Below, piece after piece: positions 1 to 9,982 of a stretch of 64,000 bases of DNA. The DNA lies in the NCBI RefSeq assembly GCF_963853665.1, contig NZ_OY970459.1, forward strand, positions 3,782,001-3,846,000, in the 5' to 3' direction. The DNA comes from Mycobacterium decipiens (GTDB taxonomy: Bacteria; Actinomycetota; Actinomycetes; Mycobacteriales; Mycobacteriaceae). Each line of letters opens with the position of its first letter. Within the stretch, counting starts at the first letter, position 1. The notes under the pieces were generated by a model that was not told the origin of the DNA, searched no databases, and saw only the letters and a list, made by a program, of their open reading frames with translations. The position numbers and the translations under genes were made by a program.

Positions 1-1422
1 CACCAGCATGGACCGCAGTTGTGACCGGATCCACCACAGATGACCGGGATCGACCTGCTGCAGCCGCTGCCAGACGACGGGCTCGCGCAGCGAGTCCGAC
101 CCGGCCAGTTCGCGGCCCAGCTGCAACCACTGCGGCGCCGCCCAGGTGGGCGCGTGCACGCCGTTGGTAATGGAGCCGATCGGCACCTCGTCGGGGTCGA
201 ATCCCGCCCACAACTCGTTGAACATGGAACGACTGACCCGGCCATGCAGCAACGAGACGCCGTTGGCCCGCTGCGCCAGCCGCAGACCCATGTGGGCCAT
301 GTTGAACTTGGCCGGATCGTCCTCGGCACCCAGCGCGATGATGCGGTCGGTCGGCAACCCGGGCAGCAACCGGGACACCCCATCGTCGACCTTGTCATCG
401 AAGTAGCGCCGCACCATCTCGAGCGGGAACCGGTCGATCCCGGCGGGCACCGGAGTGTGGGTGGTGAACACCGTGGCCGACCGCACCACCGTCAGTGCGG
501 TATCGAAGTCCAAACCTGCGTCGGTGACCAGTTCGCGGATGCGTTCGGCGCCGAGGAATCCGGCGTGGCCCTCGTTCATGTGAAAGACCTCGGGCGGGGT
601 GAGCTTTTCGATGGCGGTGTACGCGCGGATCGCCCGCGCCCCGCCGATACCGGCCAGGATCTCTTGCTTGATGCGATGTTCCTGGTCACCACCGTAGAGC
701 CGGTCCGTGACGCTGCGCAGGTCGTGCTCGTTCTCGGGGATGTCGGAATCCAGCAGAAGCAGCGGAACCCGACCCACCTGCGCGACCCAGATCCGGGCCC
801 GCAACGCACCGTTGTCGCCCAGGGCGACCTCGACCAGTACCGGATCTCCGGTGGCGTCGGTGAGCAAGCGCAACGGCAGCCCTTGCGGATCCAGCGATGG
901 GTAGGTCTCGTGCTGCCAGCCGTCTGCGGTCAGTGACTGCCGGAAGTAGCCGGAGCGGTAATACAACCCCACCGCGATCAGCGGCACCCCCAGATCGGAA
1001 GCGGATTTCAGATGGTCACCAGCCAGAATCCCAAGGCCGCCGGAATAATTCGGCAACACCTCGGCTACCCCGAACTCCATCGAGAAGTAGGCGATCCCGG
1101 TCGGCATCGCTACGCCGGCGTCCCGCTGTTCCTGATACCACAACGGACGGCACAGGTAGTCATTCAAGTCGGCCGCCAGCTCATCGAGCAGGCCCAGAAA
1201 TCCTTCGTCCAGCGCAAGTTCGTCGAGACGTGCCGGGCTCACCGCACCCAGCAGCGCGACCGGATCACGACCGCAGTGCGCCCACAGGGCGGGGTCGATG
1301 GCCGCGAACAGGTCCTGCGTCGGCTTGTCCCACGACCACCTCAGGTTGGTGGACAGCTGATCCAGGGCGGCTAGACGTTCGGGCAGGTGGGCTCGGACGG
1401 TAAACCGGCGAAGGGCTTTCAC
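1..1422 (-). CDS. glgP: Glycogen/alpha-glucan phosphorylase, N-terminal part (cut by window start)
   Basis: This is a GT35-family phosphorylase, which releases glucose-1-phosphate (or maltosyl units in the mycobacterial GlgE pathway) from alpha-1,4-glucans in the cytosol. The reading frame is open from the GTG start at 1422 to the window edge. That gives 474 codons of a protein that is about 860 residues in M. tuberculosis, so the C-terminal catalytic half with the PLP lysine lies outside. The N-terminus begins VKALRRFTVRAHLP, and the segment FHMNEGHAGF typical of the family is readable near 560-600. An AGGTAGGG-like ribosome site precedes the GTG. It diverges from glgE with 132 bases between the two starts. 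The identification is strong from family resemblance; activity cannot be judged from half a protein. Confidence 0.93.
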   Translation of the reverse strand, partial: MKALRRFTVRAHLPERLAALDQLSTNLRWSWDKPTQDLFAAIDPALWAHCGRDPVALLGAVSPARLDELALDEGFLGLLDELAADLNDYLCRPLWYQEQRDAGVAMPTGIAYFSMEFGVAEVLPNYSGGLGILAGDHLKSASDLGVPLIAVGLYYRSGYFRQSLTADGWQHETYPSLDPQGLPLRLLTDATGDPVLVEVALGDNGALRARIWVAQVGRVPLLLLDSDIPENEHDLRSVTDRLYGGDQEHRIKQEILAGIGGARAIRAYTAIEKLTPPEVFHMNEGHAGFLGAERIRELVTDAGLDFDTALTVVRSATVFTTHTPVPAGIDRFPLEMVRRYFDDKVDDGVSRLLPGLPTDRIIALGAEDDPAKFNMAHMGLRLAQRANGVSLLHGRVSRSMFNELWAGFDPDEVPIGSITNGVHAPTWAAPQWLQLGRELAGSDSLREPVVWQRLQQVDPGHLWWIRSQLRSMLV

Positions 1423-1554
1423 GCATCCCTACCTTACTGAGATTCGCCGCATGCAGTGCTCCCGGCGAACGCCATGCCCCCGCGCACGTGGTCGGCCACT
1501 AGGGTGGGTAATGGGCGCAAGAGGGACACAGGGAACGACACACAGGACGGCCCG

Positions 1555-3684
1555 GTGATTAGCCGGGCAATCGGAACGGAAACGGAGTGGTGGGTGCCCG
1601 GTCGTGTCGAGGTCGACAACGTCGCACCCGTCGTGTCGTGCGGCGCGTACCCCGCCAAGGCGGTGGTCGGCGAGGTGGTCCCGGTCAGCGCGGCGGTTTG
1701 GCGCGAAGGCCACGAGGCTGTGGCGGCGACGCTGGTCGTGCGCTACCTCGGGATGCGTTACCCGCGCCTGACGGACGGACCCCGGATCAACGCCGTTCAG
1801 ACCCCGGCGGCTGGACCCGAAACGAGCTCAGCCGAGCCGCAGCAACGCGTCAAACCGCTGCTAATCCCGATGACGATGGGCCAGGAACCCTTCGTTTTCC
1901 ACGGTCAGTTCACCCCCGACCGAATCGGTTTGTGGACCTTCCGGGTCGACGGCTGGGGTGACCCGATCCACACCTGGCGGCACGGGCTGGTCGCCAAGCT
2001 GGATGCCGGCCAGGGCGAGACCGAGCTGTCCAACGACCTGTTGCTCGGCGCCGCGCTACTTCAGCGCGCGGCGACCGGAGTGCCGCGCGGGCGGCGCGAT
2101 CCGCTCCTGGCGGCCGCGGCAGCGTTGCGGACCCCCGGTGATCCGGTGAACCGCACCGCGTTGGCCCTGACACCGGAAATCGAAGAGCTGCTGGCTAACT
2201 ATCCGCTGCGGGAACTGGTCACCCGCGGCGAACAGTTCGGCGTCTGGGTGGATCGGCCGGTGGCCCGCTTCGGAGCGTGGTACGAGATGTTTCCGCGTTC
2301 GACCGGCGGGTGGGACGCCGACGGCAACCCGGTACACGGCACCTTCGCCACCGCCGCGGCCGAACTTCCGCGCATCGCCGGCATGGGGTTCGACGTGGTC
2401 TACCTGCCACCCATCCATCCGATCGGCCAGGTACACCGCAAGGGCCGCAACAACTCCCCCACCGCTACTGCGGCTGATGTGGGATCGCCGTGGGCAATCG
2501 GTAGCGATGAGGGCGGCCACGATGCTGTTCATCCCAGCCTGGGCACCATCGACGACTTCGACAACTTCGTCGCCGCGGCGCGCGACCTGGGTATGGAGGT
2601 CGCCCTGGATCTGGCGCTGCAATGCGCACCGGACCATCCGTGGGCCCGCGAGCACCGACAGTGGTTCACCGAGCTGCCCGACGGCACGATCGCCTACGCG
2701 GAGAATCCGCCGAAGAAGTATCAGGACATCTATCCCCTCAACTTCGACAACGATCCCGCCGGCCTCTACTACGAAGTGCTGCGCGTGGTGCGACACTGGG
2801 TCAACCACGGCGTCAAGTTCTTTCGGGTCGACAACCCGCACACCAAGCCACCCGACTTCTGGGCCTGGCTGATCGGCCAGGTGAAAGCCGTCGACCCCGA
2901 CGTGCTGTTCCTATCCGAGGCCTTCACTCCCCCGGCCCGCCAGTACGGGTTGGCTAAGCTCGGCTTCACGCAGTCCTACAGCTACTTCACCTGGCGCACG
3001 GCCAAATGGGAGCTCACCGAGTTCGGCAATGACATCGCCGAACTCGCCGACTATCGCCGGCCCAACCTGTTCGTCAACACCCCCGACATCCTGCATGCGG
3101 TACTGCAGCACCACGGCCCCGGTATGTTCGCCATCCGAGCGGTGCTGGCGGCGACCATGAGTCCGGCCTGGGGCATGTACTCCGGCTACGAGCTCTTCGA
3201 GCACCGCGCAGTACGAGAGGGCAGCGAGGAGTATCTGGACTCGGAGAAGTACGAACTGCGTCCCCGCGACTTTGCGGGCGCGCTGGCCGAAGGCAGATCG
3301 CTGGAGCCGTTCATCACGGCGCTCAATACGATTCGCCGGCTGCATCCAGCACTGCAACAGTTGCGCACCATTCATTTTCATCAGGTGGACAACGACGCGC
3401 TGCTGGCCTACAGCAAGTTCGATCCGGCCACCGGCGACTGCGTGCTGGTGGTGGTGACGCTCAACGCGTTCGGGCCCGAGGAGGCCACGCTGTGGTTGGA
3501 CATGGCGGCGTTGGGTATGGAGGACTACGAACGGTTTTGGGTGCGCGACGAAATAACTGGCGAGGAATACCAATGGGGGCACGCGAACTACATCCGTATC
3601 GACCCGGCGCGGGCAGTCGCCCACATCATCAACATGCCCCTTGTACCCTACGAAAGCCGAAACACGCTGCTGCGCAGGAGGTGA
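1555..3684 (+). CDS. glgE: Alpha-1,4-glucan:maltose-1-phosphate maltosyltransferase
   Basis: GlgE (GH13 subfamily 3) transfers maltosyl units from maltose-1-phosphate onto linear alpha-glucans and links trehalose metabolism to glycogen and capsular glucan. The 709-residue protein compares with about 701 in M. tuberculosis. An N-terminal beta-sandwich (about 1-200) is followed by the GH13 barrel. The nucleophile Asp lies in [12 protein letters not shown] and the acid/base Glu in [10 protein letters not shown]; a C-terminal beta domain ends in NTLLRRR. I chose the GTG at 1555 because homologues begin at the same ...[10 protein letters not shown] segment. The frame stays open upstream to 1456, but that part has no family-like sequence. 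An insertion of about ten residues near 1790-1840 ([14 protein letters not shown]) lengthens the linker relative to the remembered M. tuberculosis protein. The stop lies seven bases before the glgB ATG, so the two genes form an operon. Confidence 0.95.
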   Translation: MISRAIGTETEWWVPGRVEVDNVAPVVSCGAYPAKAVVGEVVPVSAAVWREGHEAVAATLVVRYLGMRYPRLTDGPRINAVQTPAAGPETSSAEPQQRVKPLLIPMTMGQEPFVFHGQFTPDRIGLWTFRVDGWGDPIHTWRHGLVAKLDAGQGETELSNDLLLGAALLQRAATGVPRGRRDPLLAAAAALRTPGDPVNRTALALTPEIEELLANYPLRELVTRGEQFGVWVDRPVARFGAWYEMFPRSTGGWDADGNPVHGTFATAAAELPRIAGMGFDVVYLPPIHPIGQVHRKGRNNSPTATAADVGSPWAIGSDEGGHDAVHPSLGTIDDFDNFVAAARDLGMEVALDLALQCAPDHPWAREHRQWFTELPDGTIAYAENPPKKYQDIYPLNFDNDPAGLYYEVLRVVRHWVNHGVKFFRVDNPHTKPPDFWAWLIGQVKAVDPDVLFLSEAFTPPARQYGLAKLGFTQSYSYFTWRTAKWELTEFGNDIAELADYRRPNLFVNTPDILHAVLQHHGPGMFAIRAVLAATMSPAWGMYSGYELFEHRAVREGSEEYLDSEKYELRPRDFAGALAEGRSLEPFITALNTIRRLHPALQQLRTIHFHQVDNDALLAYSKFDPATGDCVLVVVTLNAFGPEEATLWLDMAALGMEDYERFWVRDEITGEEYQWGHANYIRIDPARAVAHIINMPLVPYESRNTLLRRR

Positions 3685-3691
3685 CGGGCCT

Positions 3692-5899
3692 ATGAGTCGA
3701 TCCAAGAACCGATCCGACCCACTAACCGGGGCGCTCCTGGCACCCGAGCCAGCCGAAATGGCGCGCTTGGTGGCAGGCGCACATCACAACCCGCACGGCA
3801 TCCTGGGCGCTCACGAGTACGGCGACCACACCGTGATCCGGGCGTTGCGTCCGCATGCGGTCGAGGTCGTCGCGCTCGTCGGTGAGGACCGATTTCAGCT
3901 GCGGCACCTCGAATCCGGGCTGTTTGCCGTCGCGTTGCCCTTCGTCGACCTCATCGACTACCGCTTGCAGGTGACCTATGAGGGCTGCGACCCGCTCAAC
4001 GTCGCCGATGCGTACCGATTCCTGCCCACCCTGGGCGAGGTCGACCTCCATTTGTTCGCCGAGGGCCGCCACGAGCGGCTCTGGGAAGTCCTCGGTGCCC
4101 ACCCCCGCTCGTTCACCACGCCCGACGGTGTGGTGAATGGCGTGTCGTTTGCGGTGTGGGCACCCAACGCCAAGGGCGTCGGATTGATCGCCGAATTCAA
4201 CGGTTGGAACGGCAACGAAGCCCCCATGCGGGCGCTGGGCTCGTCCGGGGTATGGGAACTATTCTGGCCCGGTTTCCCAACCGACGGTCTCTACAAGTTC
4301 CGGGTGCACGGCGCCGACGGCGTGGTCACCGATCGAGCCGACCCGTTCGCGTTCGGCACCGAGGTGCCGCCGCAGACGGCATCGCGGGTGACGGTCAGTG
4401 ACTACACCTGGGGCGACGGCGACTGGATGACACAACGCGCGCAGCGCAACCCGGTGTTCGAGCCGATGAGCACCTACGAAGTCCATCTCGGCTCGTGGCG
4501 CCCCGGGCGCAGCTATCGCGAACTTGCCCAAGAGTTGACTGATTATGTTGTAGCACAACGGTTTACCCATGTCGAGCTGCTGCCCGTCGCCGAGCATCCA
4601 TTCGCCGGATCGTGGGGTTATCAGGTCACGTCCTACTACGCCCCGACATCGCGATTCGGCACACCCGACGATTTCCGGGTGCTGGTCGACGCCTTGCACC
4701 AGGCCGGCATCGGCGTCATCGTCGATTGGGTCCCCGCACATTTTCCGAAAGACGCGTGGGCCCTGGGACGGTTCGACGGCACCGCGCTCTACGAGCATTC
4801 CGATCCCAATCGCGGTGAGCAACTGGATTGGGGCACTTACGTGTTCGACTTCGGCCGCCCGGAAGTGCGCAACTTCTTGGTGGCAAACGCGTTGTACTGG
4901 CTCGAAGAGTTCCACATCGACGGCTTGCGGGTGGACGCGGTGGCATCAATGCTCTACCTGGACTACTCGCGGCCCGAAGGCGGCTGGACCCCGAACATCT
5001 ACGGCGGCCGGGAGAATCTGGAAGCGGTGCAATTCCTGCAGGAGATGAACGCAACTGCGCACAAAGCCGCGCCAGGCATCGTCACCATCGCCGAGGAATC
5101 CACGTCGTGGCCAGGGGTTACGCGTCCGACCAGCATTGGCGGCCTGGGCTTTTCGATGAAGTGGAACATGGGTTGGATGCACGACACGCTCGACTACGTC
5201 AGTCGTGATCCGGTGTATCGCAGCTACCACCACCATGAGATGACGTTTTCAATGCTGTACGCATTCAGCGAGAATTACGTGCTGCCGCTCAGTCACGACG
5301 AGGTGGTACACGGTAAAGGCACGCTGTGGGGGCGGATGCCAGGCAACAACCACGTAAAGGCCGCCGGACTACGCAGCTTGCTCGCCTACCAATGGGCACA
5401 CCCAGGCAAGCAACTGTTATTCATGGGCCAGGAATTCGGCCAACGCGCCGAGTGGTCCGAACAGCGTGGTTTGGACTGGTTCCAACTCGACGAGAACGGA
5501 TTCTCCAACGGGATTCTGCGTCTGGTGCGCGACATCAACGACATCTACTGCAGCCACCCGGCGCTGTGGAGTCAGGACACCATCCCAGAGGGCTATTCCT
5601 GGATCGACGCCAACGACTCCGCTAACAACGTCTTGAGCTTCCTTCGGTACGGCAAGGACGGCTCGATAATGGCCTGCGTATTCAACTTCGCCGGTTCAGA
5701 GCACAGCGGATACCGACTTGGCCTGCCGCGCGCCGGCCGCTGGCGCGAGGTGCTCAACACCGACGCGACCATCTACAACGGCGCCGGGATCGGCAACCTC
5801 GGCGGCGTCGATGCCACCGACGATCCCTGGCATGGCCGCCCGGCATCGACGGCGCTGGTACTGCCGCCCACGTCGGCACTGTGGCTGGAGCCCGCCTAG
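3692..5899 (+). CDS. glgB: 1,4-alpha-glucan branching enzyme
   Basis: GlgB cuts alpha-1,4-glucan chains and re-attaches them as alpha-1,6 branches, acting on the polymer made by GlgE. The protein has 735 residues (731 in M. tuberculosis). An N-terminal region and a CBM48 domain (around [11 protein letters not shown]...EFNGWNG) precede the GH13 barrel. Barrel motifs are visible: [10 protein letters not shown], the nucleophile Asp in [17 protein letters not shown], the acid/base Glu in TIAEEST, and the fourth region [13 protein letters not shown]. The ATG at 3692 is favoured by a near-perfect Shine-Dalgarno AGGAGGTGA that overlaps the end of glgE; the frame is open upstream but lacks such a signal. 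No frameshift or missing catalytic residue was seen. The gene is followed by about 1 kb without an intact gene. Confidence 0.95.
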   Translation: MSRSKNRSDPLTGALLAPEPAEMARLVAGAHHNPHGILGAHEYGDHTVIRALRPHAVEVVALVGEDRFQLRHLESGLFAVALPFVDLIDYRLQVTYEGCDPLNVADAYRFLPTLGEVDLHLFAEGRHERLWEVLGAHPRSFTTPDGVVNGVSFAVWAPNAKGVGLIAEFNGWNGNEAPMRALGSSGVWELFWPGFPTDGLYKFRVHGADGVVTDRADPFAFGTEVPPQTASRVTVSDYTWGDGDWMTQRAQRNPVFEPMSTYEVHLGSWRPGRSYRELAQELTDYVVAQRFTHVELLPVAEHPFAGSWGYQVTSYYAPTSRFGTPDDFRVLVDALHQAGIGVIVDWVPAHFPKDAWALGRFDGTALYEHSDPNRGEQLDWGTYVFDFGRPEVRNFLVANALYWLEEFHIDGLRVDAVASMLYLDYSRPEGGWTPNIYGGRENLEAVQFLQEMNATAHKAAPGIVTIAEESTSWPGVTRPTSIGGLGFSMKWNMGWMHDTLDYVSRDPVYRSYHHHEMTFSMLYAFSENYVLPLSHDEVVHGKGTLWGRMPGNNHVKAAGLRSLLAYQWAHPGKQLLFMGQEFGQRAEWSEQRGLDWFQLDENGFSNGILRLVRDINDIYCSHPALWSQDTIPEGYSWIDANDSANNVLSFLRYGKDGSIMACVFNFAGSEHSGYRLGLPRAGRWREVLNTDATIYNGAGIGNLGGVDATDDPWHGRPASTALVLPPTSALWLEPA

Positions 5900-6083
5900 C
5901 GTTCAGTAGGTACGGATAACGGCGAGATAGCCTTCGGCGGCACGCGCGAATCGCGCGACGCGCACGCGTCCCTGACCCGAGATGTTGCGGGTTACACCAT
6001 CGCTGCAATGTTGGGTAAGCGGTCATCAATCCCGAGCTGTGCTGGAGCGCCCTATGCGGAAGATCGACAATTACACCGTCCAC
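5900..6083. other. Non-coding stretch between glgB and transposase remnant
   Basis: I see no convincing reading frame, RNA or hairpin here. Together with the transposase remnant and 6783-6906 it forms a gap of about 1 kb between glgB and the thioredoxin-like gene. In M. tuberculosis H37Rv this position is occupied, as I recall, by a PE_PGRS gene; no GGX-GGX repeat coding sequence is visible here on either strand. Confidence 0.6.
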
Positions 6084-6782
6084 TAGAGCACGCATTATGA
6101 CGCCCGTGTTCGTGCCGCTCAACGCACGTGGAACCTCTCGAGACCAGAGCGCTTGCGCCGACTGCTGATCAAGGCCGGTCGCCGACGCAATCTCGACCGC
6201 GACACCGAACGCCTCAGGCAGGTCTTCACCGCCACCTACCTGCACCAACCACCGGTCGCAAAGAACGCGATGGGTATTCAACTGTCGGCTCTGCTGCGTC
6301 AATTCCACGCCGCCTGCATCGCCGCCGATGAACTCGCCGAGGCGGCGACCGCTCATTTTGACCAGCACCCGCACGCCACCACCATCACCAGCTTCCCCGG
6401 CCTGGGAATGCCTACCGGTGACCGGGTGCTCGCCAAGATCGGTGATGACCGCTCCCGATTCGCCGAAGCCCGCGGATTGAAAGCCTTCGCCGGATCGGCA
6501 CCCATCACTCGCGCGAGCGGCAAGAAAACCGTTGTCCTGCACCGGCATATCAAAAACCGGCGGCTGGCTGCCGTCCGCCCAATATGGGCACTGGGATCGC
6601 AGCGTGCCTCTCCCGACGCCCGCCGACACCATGACGCCCGCCGCGCCGCCGGCGACTGGAACCGCCAAGCCCAACCACACCTGTTCAACAAATTCCTCGG
6701 CCAACTCCACCACTGCCTGCACACCGGCCAGCTCTACGACGAACATCGGGCGCTCCCACCCCCTCTCCAGCTCGCGGCATGA
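6084..6782 (+). pseudogene. IS110-family transposase remnant (C-terminal part)
   Basis: The plus-strand frame, open after a TAG at 6084 to a stop at 6782, reads as the C-terminal two thirds of an IS110/IS116/IS902 transposase. Segments fitting the family are HYDARVRAAQRTWNLSRPER, a helical region (LLIKAGRRRNLDRDTERLRQ), and the Transposase_20 domain (SFPGLGMPTGDRVLAKIGDD, LKAFAGSAPITRASGKKTV, HRHIKNRRLAAV). The end reads HHDARRAAGDWNRQ...FNKFLGQLHHCLHTGQLYDE. The N-terminal DEDD RuvC-like catalytic domain is missing. There is an in-frame stop at 6084 and no plausible start codon with a ribosome site. Around 6570-6590 the protein departs briefly from the family pattern, which may reflect compensating indels. 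It cannot transpose by itself. No terminal repeats were recognised. Confidence 0.8.
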
Positions 6783-6906
6783 CTTTTAACTTCGTGAAAT
6801 GTCTTTCAGCAGCGACGTGACGGCGGCCTGAACGGGATCGACGGATCGCCCCTAGCCTTACCGGCTCACAGCCTTGCACCGCTGGTGAAACGCCTCGGCG
6901 GCGTGT

Positions 6907-7821
6907 TCAGTAGAGCGCGCTCGCCAGGTTGCGCCGACCGACGATGACTTCGGGATCAGCAGGATCGAAGAGCTCGAACAGCTCGATCAGCCGGGTGCGT
7001 ACCTTCGTGCGCTCATCTCCAGATGTGCTCCGCACCAACGCAATCAGACGCTCGAACGCCGCACTCACATCCTGATTCAGAATTTGGACGTCGGCTGCCG
7101 CGAAGGCGGCCTCGATGTCGTCGGGAGCAGCATCGGCAACCCGGATGGCGTCGGATCGCTGTGCAGTTGCACGCGTGAGGAAGTCGATCTGACGGATGGC
7201 CGCCTTCGCTTCGACACTGCCCGGATTGGTGTCCAGGATCTGGACATACGACTTCCGGGCGGCCTCAAAGTCGCCTGCTTCGAGTTGCTGACGTGCCTGT
7301 GCGACCGCTGGATCGACTTCGACAGCCCCCTCGGAACTCGTTGCGCCCTTGAGCTTTCCGGCCGTCGCCGACAGCAGGGAATCCACCCAACGTCGCAACT
7401 GGTCCGCGGGTTGCGGGCCCTCGAAGCTCGAGATCGGCTGTCCTGCGGCCAAAGCCACGACGGTCGGGACCGCTTGGACGCCGAATAGCTGGGCCACCCT
7501 GGGCGCGGTATCCACGTTGACTGTCGTCAGTGACCACGTAGCTTTGTCGGCTGCGGCCAGGCCGGACAGGGTGTCAAGCAGCTCGACGCACACCTCACTA
7601 CGCGGTGACCACAGCAACACCACCACCGGCACTTCGTCGGACCGGATGATCACCTCGTCTTCGAAGTTGGCCTCGGTGATCTCGGTGACGCCGCGCTGAT
7701 CCGGCGTTGCCGGGCCGGCATCCCCGCTCGTCGAAGCGTTCTGTTGCGCACGTTGCTTAAGAGCAGACAGGTCAACCGCACCGGCCATAGCAGGCCCGAT
7801 CGGGGGTCGCGGACGCGTCAC
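6907..7821 (-). CDS. Thioredoxin-fold/TPR protein (YbbN-like) lacking a CXXC site
   Basis: This is the counterpart of M. tuberculosis Rv1324 and has 304 residues from a GTG start at 7821. Residues about 48-155 form a thioredoxin fold (VTEITEANFEDEVI...VPVVVLLWSPRSEVC...FGVQAVPTVVALAAGQPI). Residues about 175-304 are helical and resemble the TPR tail of YbbN/CnoX-type co-chaperones. The usual WCGPC site reads WSPRSEVC, so the N-terminal catalytic cysteine is absent and one cysteine remains further along. That makes dithiol oxidoreductase activity unlikely and favours a chaperone or holdase role; this is inference. No signal peptide is seen, so it should be cytosolic. It stands alone on the minus strand, 115 bases from fadA4. 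Confidence 0.88.
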   Translation of the reverse strand: MTRPRPPIGPAMAGAVDLSALKQRAQQNASTSGDAGPATPDQRGVTEITEANFEDEVIIRSDEVPVVVLLWSPRSEVCVELLDTLSGLAAADKATWSLTTVNVDTAPRVAQLFGVQAVPTVVALAAGQPISSFEGPQPADQLRRWVDSLLSATAGKLKGATSSEGAVEVDPAVAQARQQLEAGDFEAARKSYVQILDTNPGSVEAKAAIRQIDFLTRATAQRSDAIRVADAAPDDIEAAFAAADVQILNQDVSAAFERLIALVRSTSGDERTKVRTRLIELFELFDPADPEVIVGRRNLASALY

Positions 7822-7936
7822 GCAGTCAAGTTTGTCACGCCGCTTCGGTCATCGATCCACCCGGTGGCGCGGACCCTGCGATCGGCAGATATGACCAAGG
7901 TCACGTGGCCGCTACCGGACGGCCACATCAGCAACG

Positions 7937-9118
7937 CTAGCCAGCACGCAGGATCAATGCGTCGCCCTGCCCACCGGCCCCGCACAGCGCGGCAACCCCG
8001 TAGCCCGATCCGCGCCGCGCCAGCTCTAGCGCGACATGCAGCGTGATTCGCGCCCCTGACATACCGATAGGATGCCCAACAGCAATCGCACCGCCATTGA
8101 CGTTGACGACCTCAGGGTTTACGCCGAGTTCCTTCGTCGAGGCCAGCGCAACCGCGGCGAACGCTTCGTTGATCTCCACCACATCGAGCTGGTCCACCGA
8201 GATGCCCTCGCGGTCGAGTGCCCTCTTGGCGGCATTGGCCGGCTGCGACTGCAGTGTCGAATCCGGTCCCGCCACTACGCCGTGTGCACCGATCTCGGCA
8301 AGCCATGTCAGTCCCAGCTGCTGGGCCTTCGCCTTGCTCATCACCACAACGGCGGCCGCGCCGTCGGAGATCTGCGATGCCGAGCCGGCCGTGATGGTGC
8401 CGTCCTTACGGAACGCCGGTTTGAGACCGGCCAGCGATTCGGCGGTGGTGTTGGCGCGGATCCCCTCGTCCTCGCTGAACTGCAGCGGGTCACCCTTGCG
8501 CTGCGGAATGCTCACCGGCACCACTTCGTCGTTGAAAACGCCGTCCTTCCACGCCGCCGCGGCCTTCTGGTGCGACTGGGCCGCGTACTCGTCCTGTTGT
8601 TGGCGGGTGAATTTGTCGACGTCGTTGCGCCGCTCGGTCAGCGCGCCCATCGGCTGGTCGGTGAATACGTCGTGCAGGCCGTCGTAGGCCATGTGGTCCA
8701 ACACTGTGACGTCGCCGTATTTGTAGCCGGACCGGCTATCGATCAACAGGTGGGGCGCCTTCGTCATGGACTCCTGGCCACCGGCCACCACCACGTCGAA
8801 CTCGCCGGCCCGAATGAGCTGGTCGGCAAGTGCGATGGCGTCGATGCCGGACAGGCACATCTTGTTTATGGTCAGCGCGGGAACATCCCAGCCGATGCCG
8901 GCGGCAACCGCGGCCTGCCGCGCCGGCATCTGCCCCGCCCCCGCCGTCAGCACCTGACCCATGATTACGTACTCGACCAGCGGGGCCGGTAGGTTGGCCT
9001 TCTCCAGGGCGCCCTTGATCGCGATGGCACCCAGATCACTGGCGCTGAAATCCTTCAGGGAGCCCATCAACCTGCCGATGGGGGTCCGAGCTCCAGCAAC
9101 GATCACCGACGTCGTCAT
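7937..9118 (-). CDS. fadA4: Acetyl-CoA acetyltransferase (thiolase)
   Basis: A 393-residue thiolase that condenses or cleaves acyl-CoA/acetoacetyl-CoA. The nucleophilic cysteine is Cys88 in NKMCLSG. The catalytic histidine lies in [18 protein letters not shown] and the second cysteine in the C-terminal [13 protein letters not shown]. Length and motifs are those of biosynthetic-type thiolases (PhaA/FadA). A strong ribosome site, TAGGAGGTAGTC, sits directly before the ATG at 9118. The gene diverges from the VOC epimerase gene at 9200. The pairing with a methylmalonyl-CoA epimerase-like protein suggests short-chain acyl-CoA and propionate-related metabolism. The exact physiological substrate cannot be read from sequence. 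Confidence 0.93.
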   Translation of the reverse strand: MTTSVIVAGARTPIGRLMGSLKDFSASDLGAIAIKGALEKANLPAPLVEYVIMGQVLTAGAGQMPARQAAVAAGIGWDVPALTINKMCLSGIDAIALADQLIRAGEFDVVVAGGQESMTKAPHLLIDSRSGYKYGDVTVLDHMAYDGLHDVFTDQPMGALTERRNDVDKFTRQQQDEYAAQSHQKAAAAWKDGVFNDEVVPVSIPQRKGDPLQFSEDEGIRANTTAESLAGLKPAFRKDGTITAGSASQISDGAAAVVVMSKAKAQQLGLTWLAEIGAHGVVAGPDSTLQSQPANAAKRALDREGISVDQLDVVEINEAFAAVALASTKELGVNPEVVNVNGGAIAVGHPIGMSGARITLHVALELARRGSGYGVAALCGAGGQGDALILRAG

Positions 9119-9199
9119 GACTACCTCCTAGCGCACCGGAAGGGCCCGTCGGGCGAACCCGGAGAAGCAGAATCTTTCCCATGAGGTTACCGTTGTGTG

Positions 9200-9655
9200 A
9201 TGACGACCGATCACGTTGACGCCCGTCGCGTTCTGGCTACCCCTTTGCTGACCGGGCTCGATCACGTCGGAATCGCCGTAGCCGACCTGGACGCGGCGAT
9301 CGAGTGGTACTACAACCACCTCGGCATGATCCTGACACACGAGGAAGTCAACGACGATCAGGGGATCCGTGAGGCGATGCTGGCGGTGCCAGGCTCCACG
9401 GCACAGATCCAACTGATGGCCCCGATCGATGAGTCGTCGGCGATAGCGAAGTTTCTGGACAAGCGCGGACCGGGCATCCAACAGCTGGCGTGCCGGGTCA
9501 GCGATCTCGATGCCTTTTGCCGGCGACTGCGCGCCCAGGGCGTCCGGCTGGTCTACGACGCTCCTAGGCGTGGCACGGCAAACTCGCGAATCAACTTCAT
9601 CCACCCGAAAGACGCCGGTGGGGTGCTGATCGAGTTGGTCGAGCCGACCGCCTAG
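9200..9655 (+). CDS. Methylmalonyl-CoA epimerase-like VOC protein
   Basis: A 151-residue protein of the vicinal oxygen chelate fold made of two beta-alpha-beta-beta-beta modules. The first module begins LLTGLDHVGIAVADLDAAIEWY, with the metal-binding His in DHVGIAV. The second begins GPGIQQLACRVSDLDAFCRRL and ends with the metal-binding Glu in GGVLIELVEP. This pattern is that of methylmalonyl-CoA epimerases, which interconvert the (2R) and (2S) forms between propionyl-CoA carboxylase and mutase. The ATG at 9200 is preceded in frame by a GTG at 9197, so the start could be one codon earlier. It diverges from fadA4. A different VOC substrate remains possible. Confidence 0.85.
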   Translation: MTTDHVDARRVLATPLLTGLDHVGIAVADLDAAIEWYYNHLGMILTHEEVNDDQGIREAMLAVPGSTAQIQLMAPIDESSAIAKFLDKRGPGIQQLACRVSDLDAFCRRLRAQGVRLVYDAPRRGTANSRINFIHPKDAGGVLIELVEPTA

Positions 9656-9662
9656 CCGGCAT

Positions 9663-9959
9663 CTAGGTCCACCTGCGGGTCGGACCGCGGGTGTCGCGGT
9701 GTGCCCAACACGGGGTGTGCCAATGCCGCCGGTCATCGACCCCGGCTTGCGGTGAATCAGCCGGCCATACGACCACATGTGCAGTGCCGGAACGGATTTC
9801 GTGATCGCATCCGGGACAGCGATAGGTCTTGACGGCGCGGGCCGCGGCGACCGGGCGCACTTCGTACTCCTCGGCATCGGGTCCCGTTTCCACCCGACGC
9901 AGAGCCCACGATGGCGGGTCCGGCCGCTGCCGGCGTGGCGGTTTGCGGCGCCGAGCCAT
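9663..9959 (-). CDS. Small zinc-ribbon protein, counterpart of Rv1322
   Basis: A basic 98-residue protein beginning MARRRKPPRRQRPDPPSW. It holds a likely zinc site made from CPGCDHEI near residue 48 and HWHTPCW near residue 80, so Cys/Cys plus His/Cys ligands. It is conserved in mycobacteria as a small protein of unknown role. The N-terminal arginine-rich stretch could bind nucleic acid; that is speculation. It lies between the VOC gene (convergent, 7 bases apart) and nucS on the same strand (23 bases apart), so it may be co-transcribed with nucS. Confidence 0.8.
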   Translation of the reverse strand: MARRRKPPRRQRPDPPSWALRRVETGPDAEEYEVRPVAAARAVKTYRCPGCDHEIRSGTAHVVVWPADSPQAGVDDRRHWHTPCWAHRDTRGPTRRWT

Positions 9960-9982
9960 CGCGTCAGTTTAATCGCGCATCC

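Noticed and set aside
40..1403. Long plus-strand frames at the window start
   Set aside because: They are antisense to glgP, which is confirmed by strong similarity. High-GC genomes give many such open frames.
5754..6746. A 330-codon minus-strand frame over the IS remnant
   Set aside because: The plus strand shows clear IS110 transposase similarity, and this frame also runs into glgB antisense.
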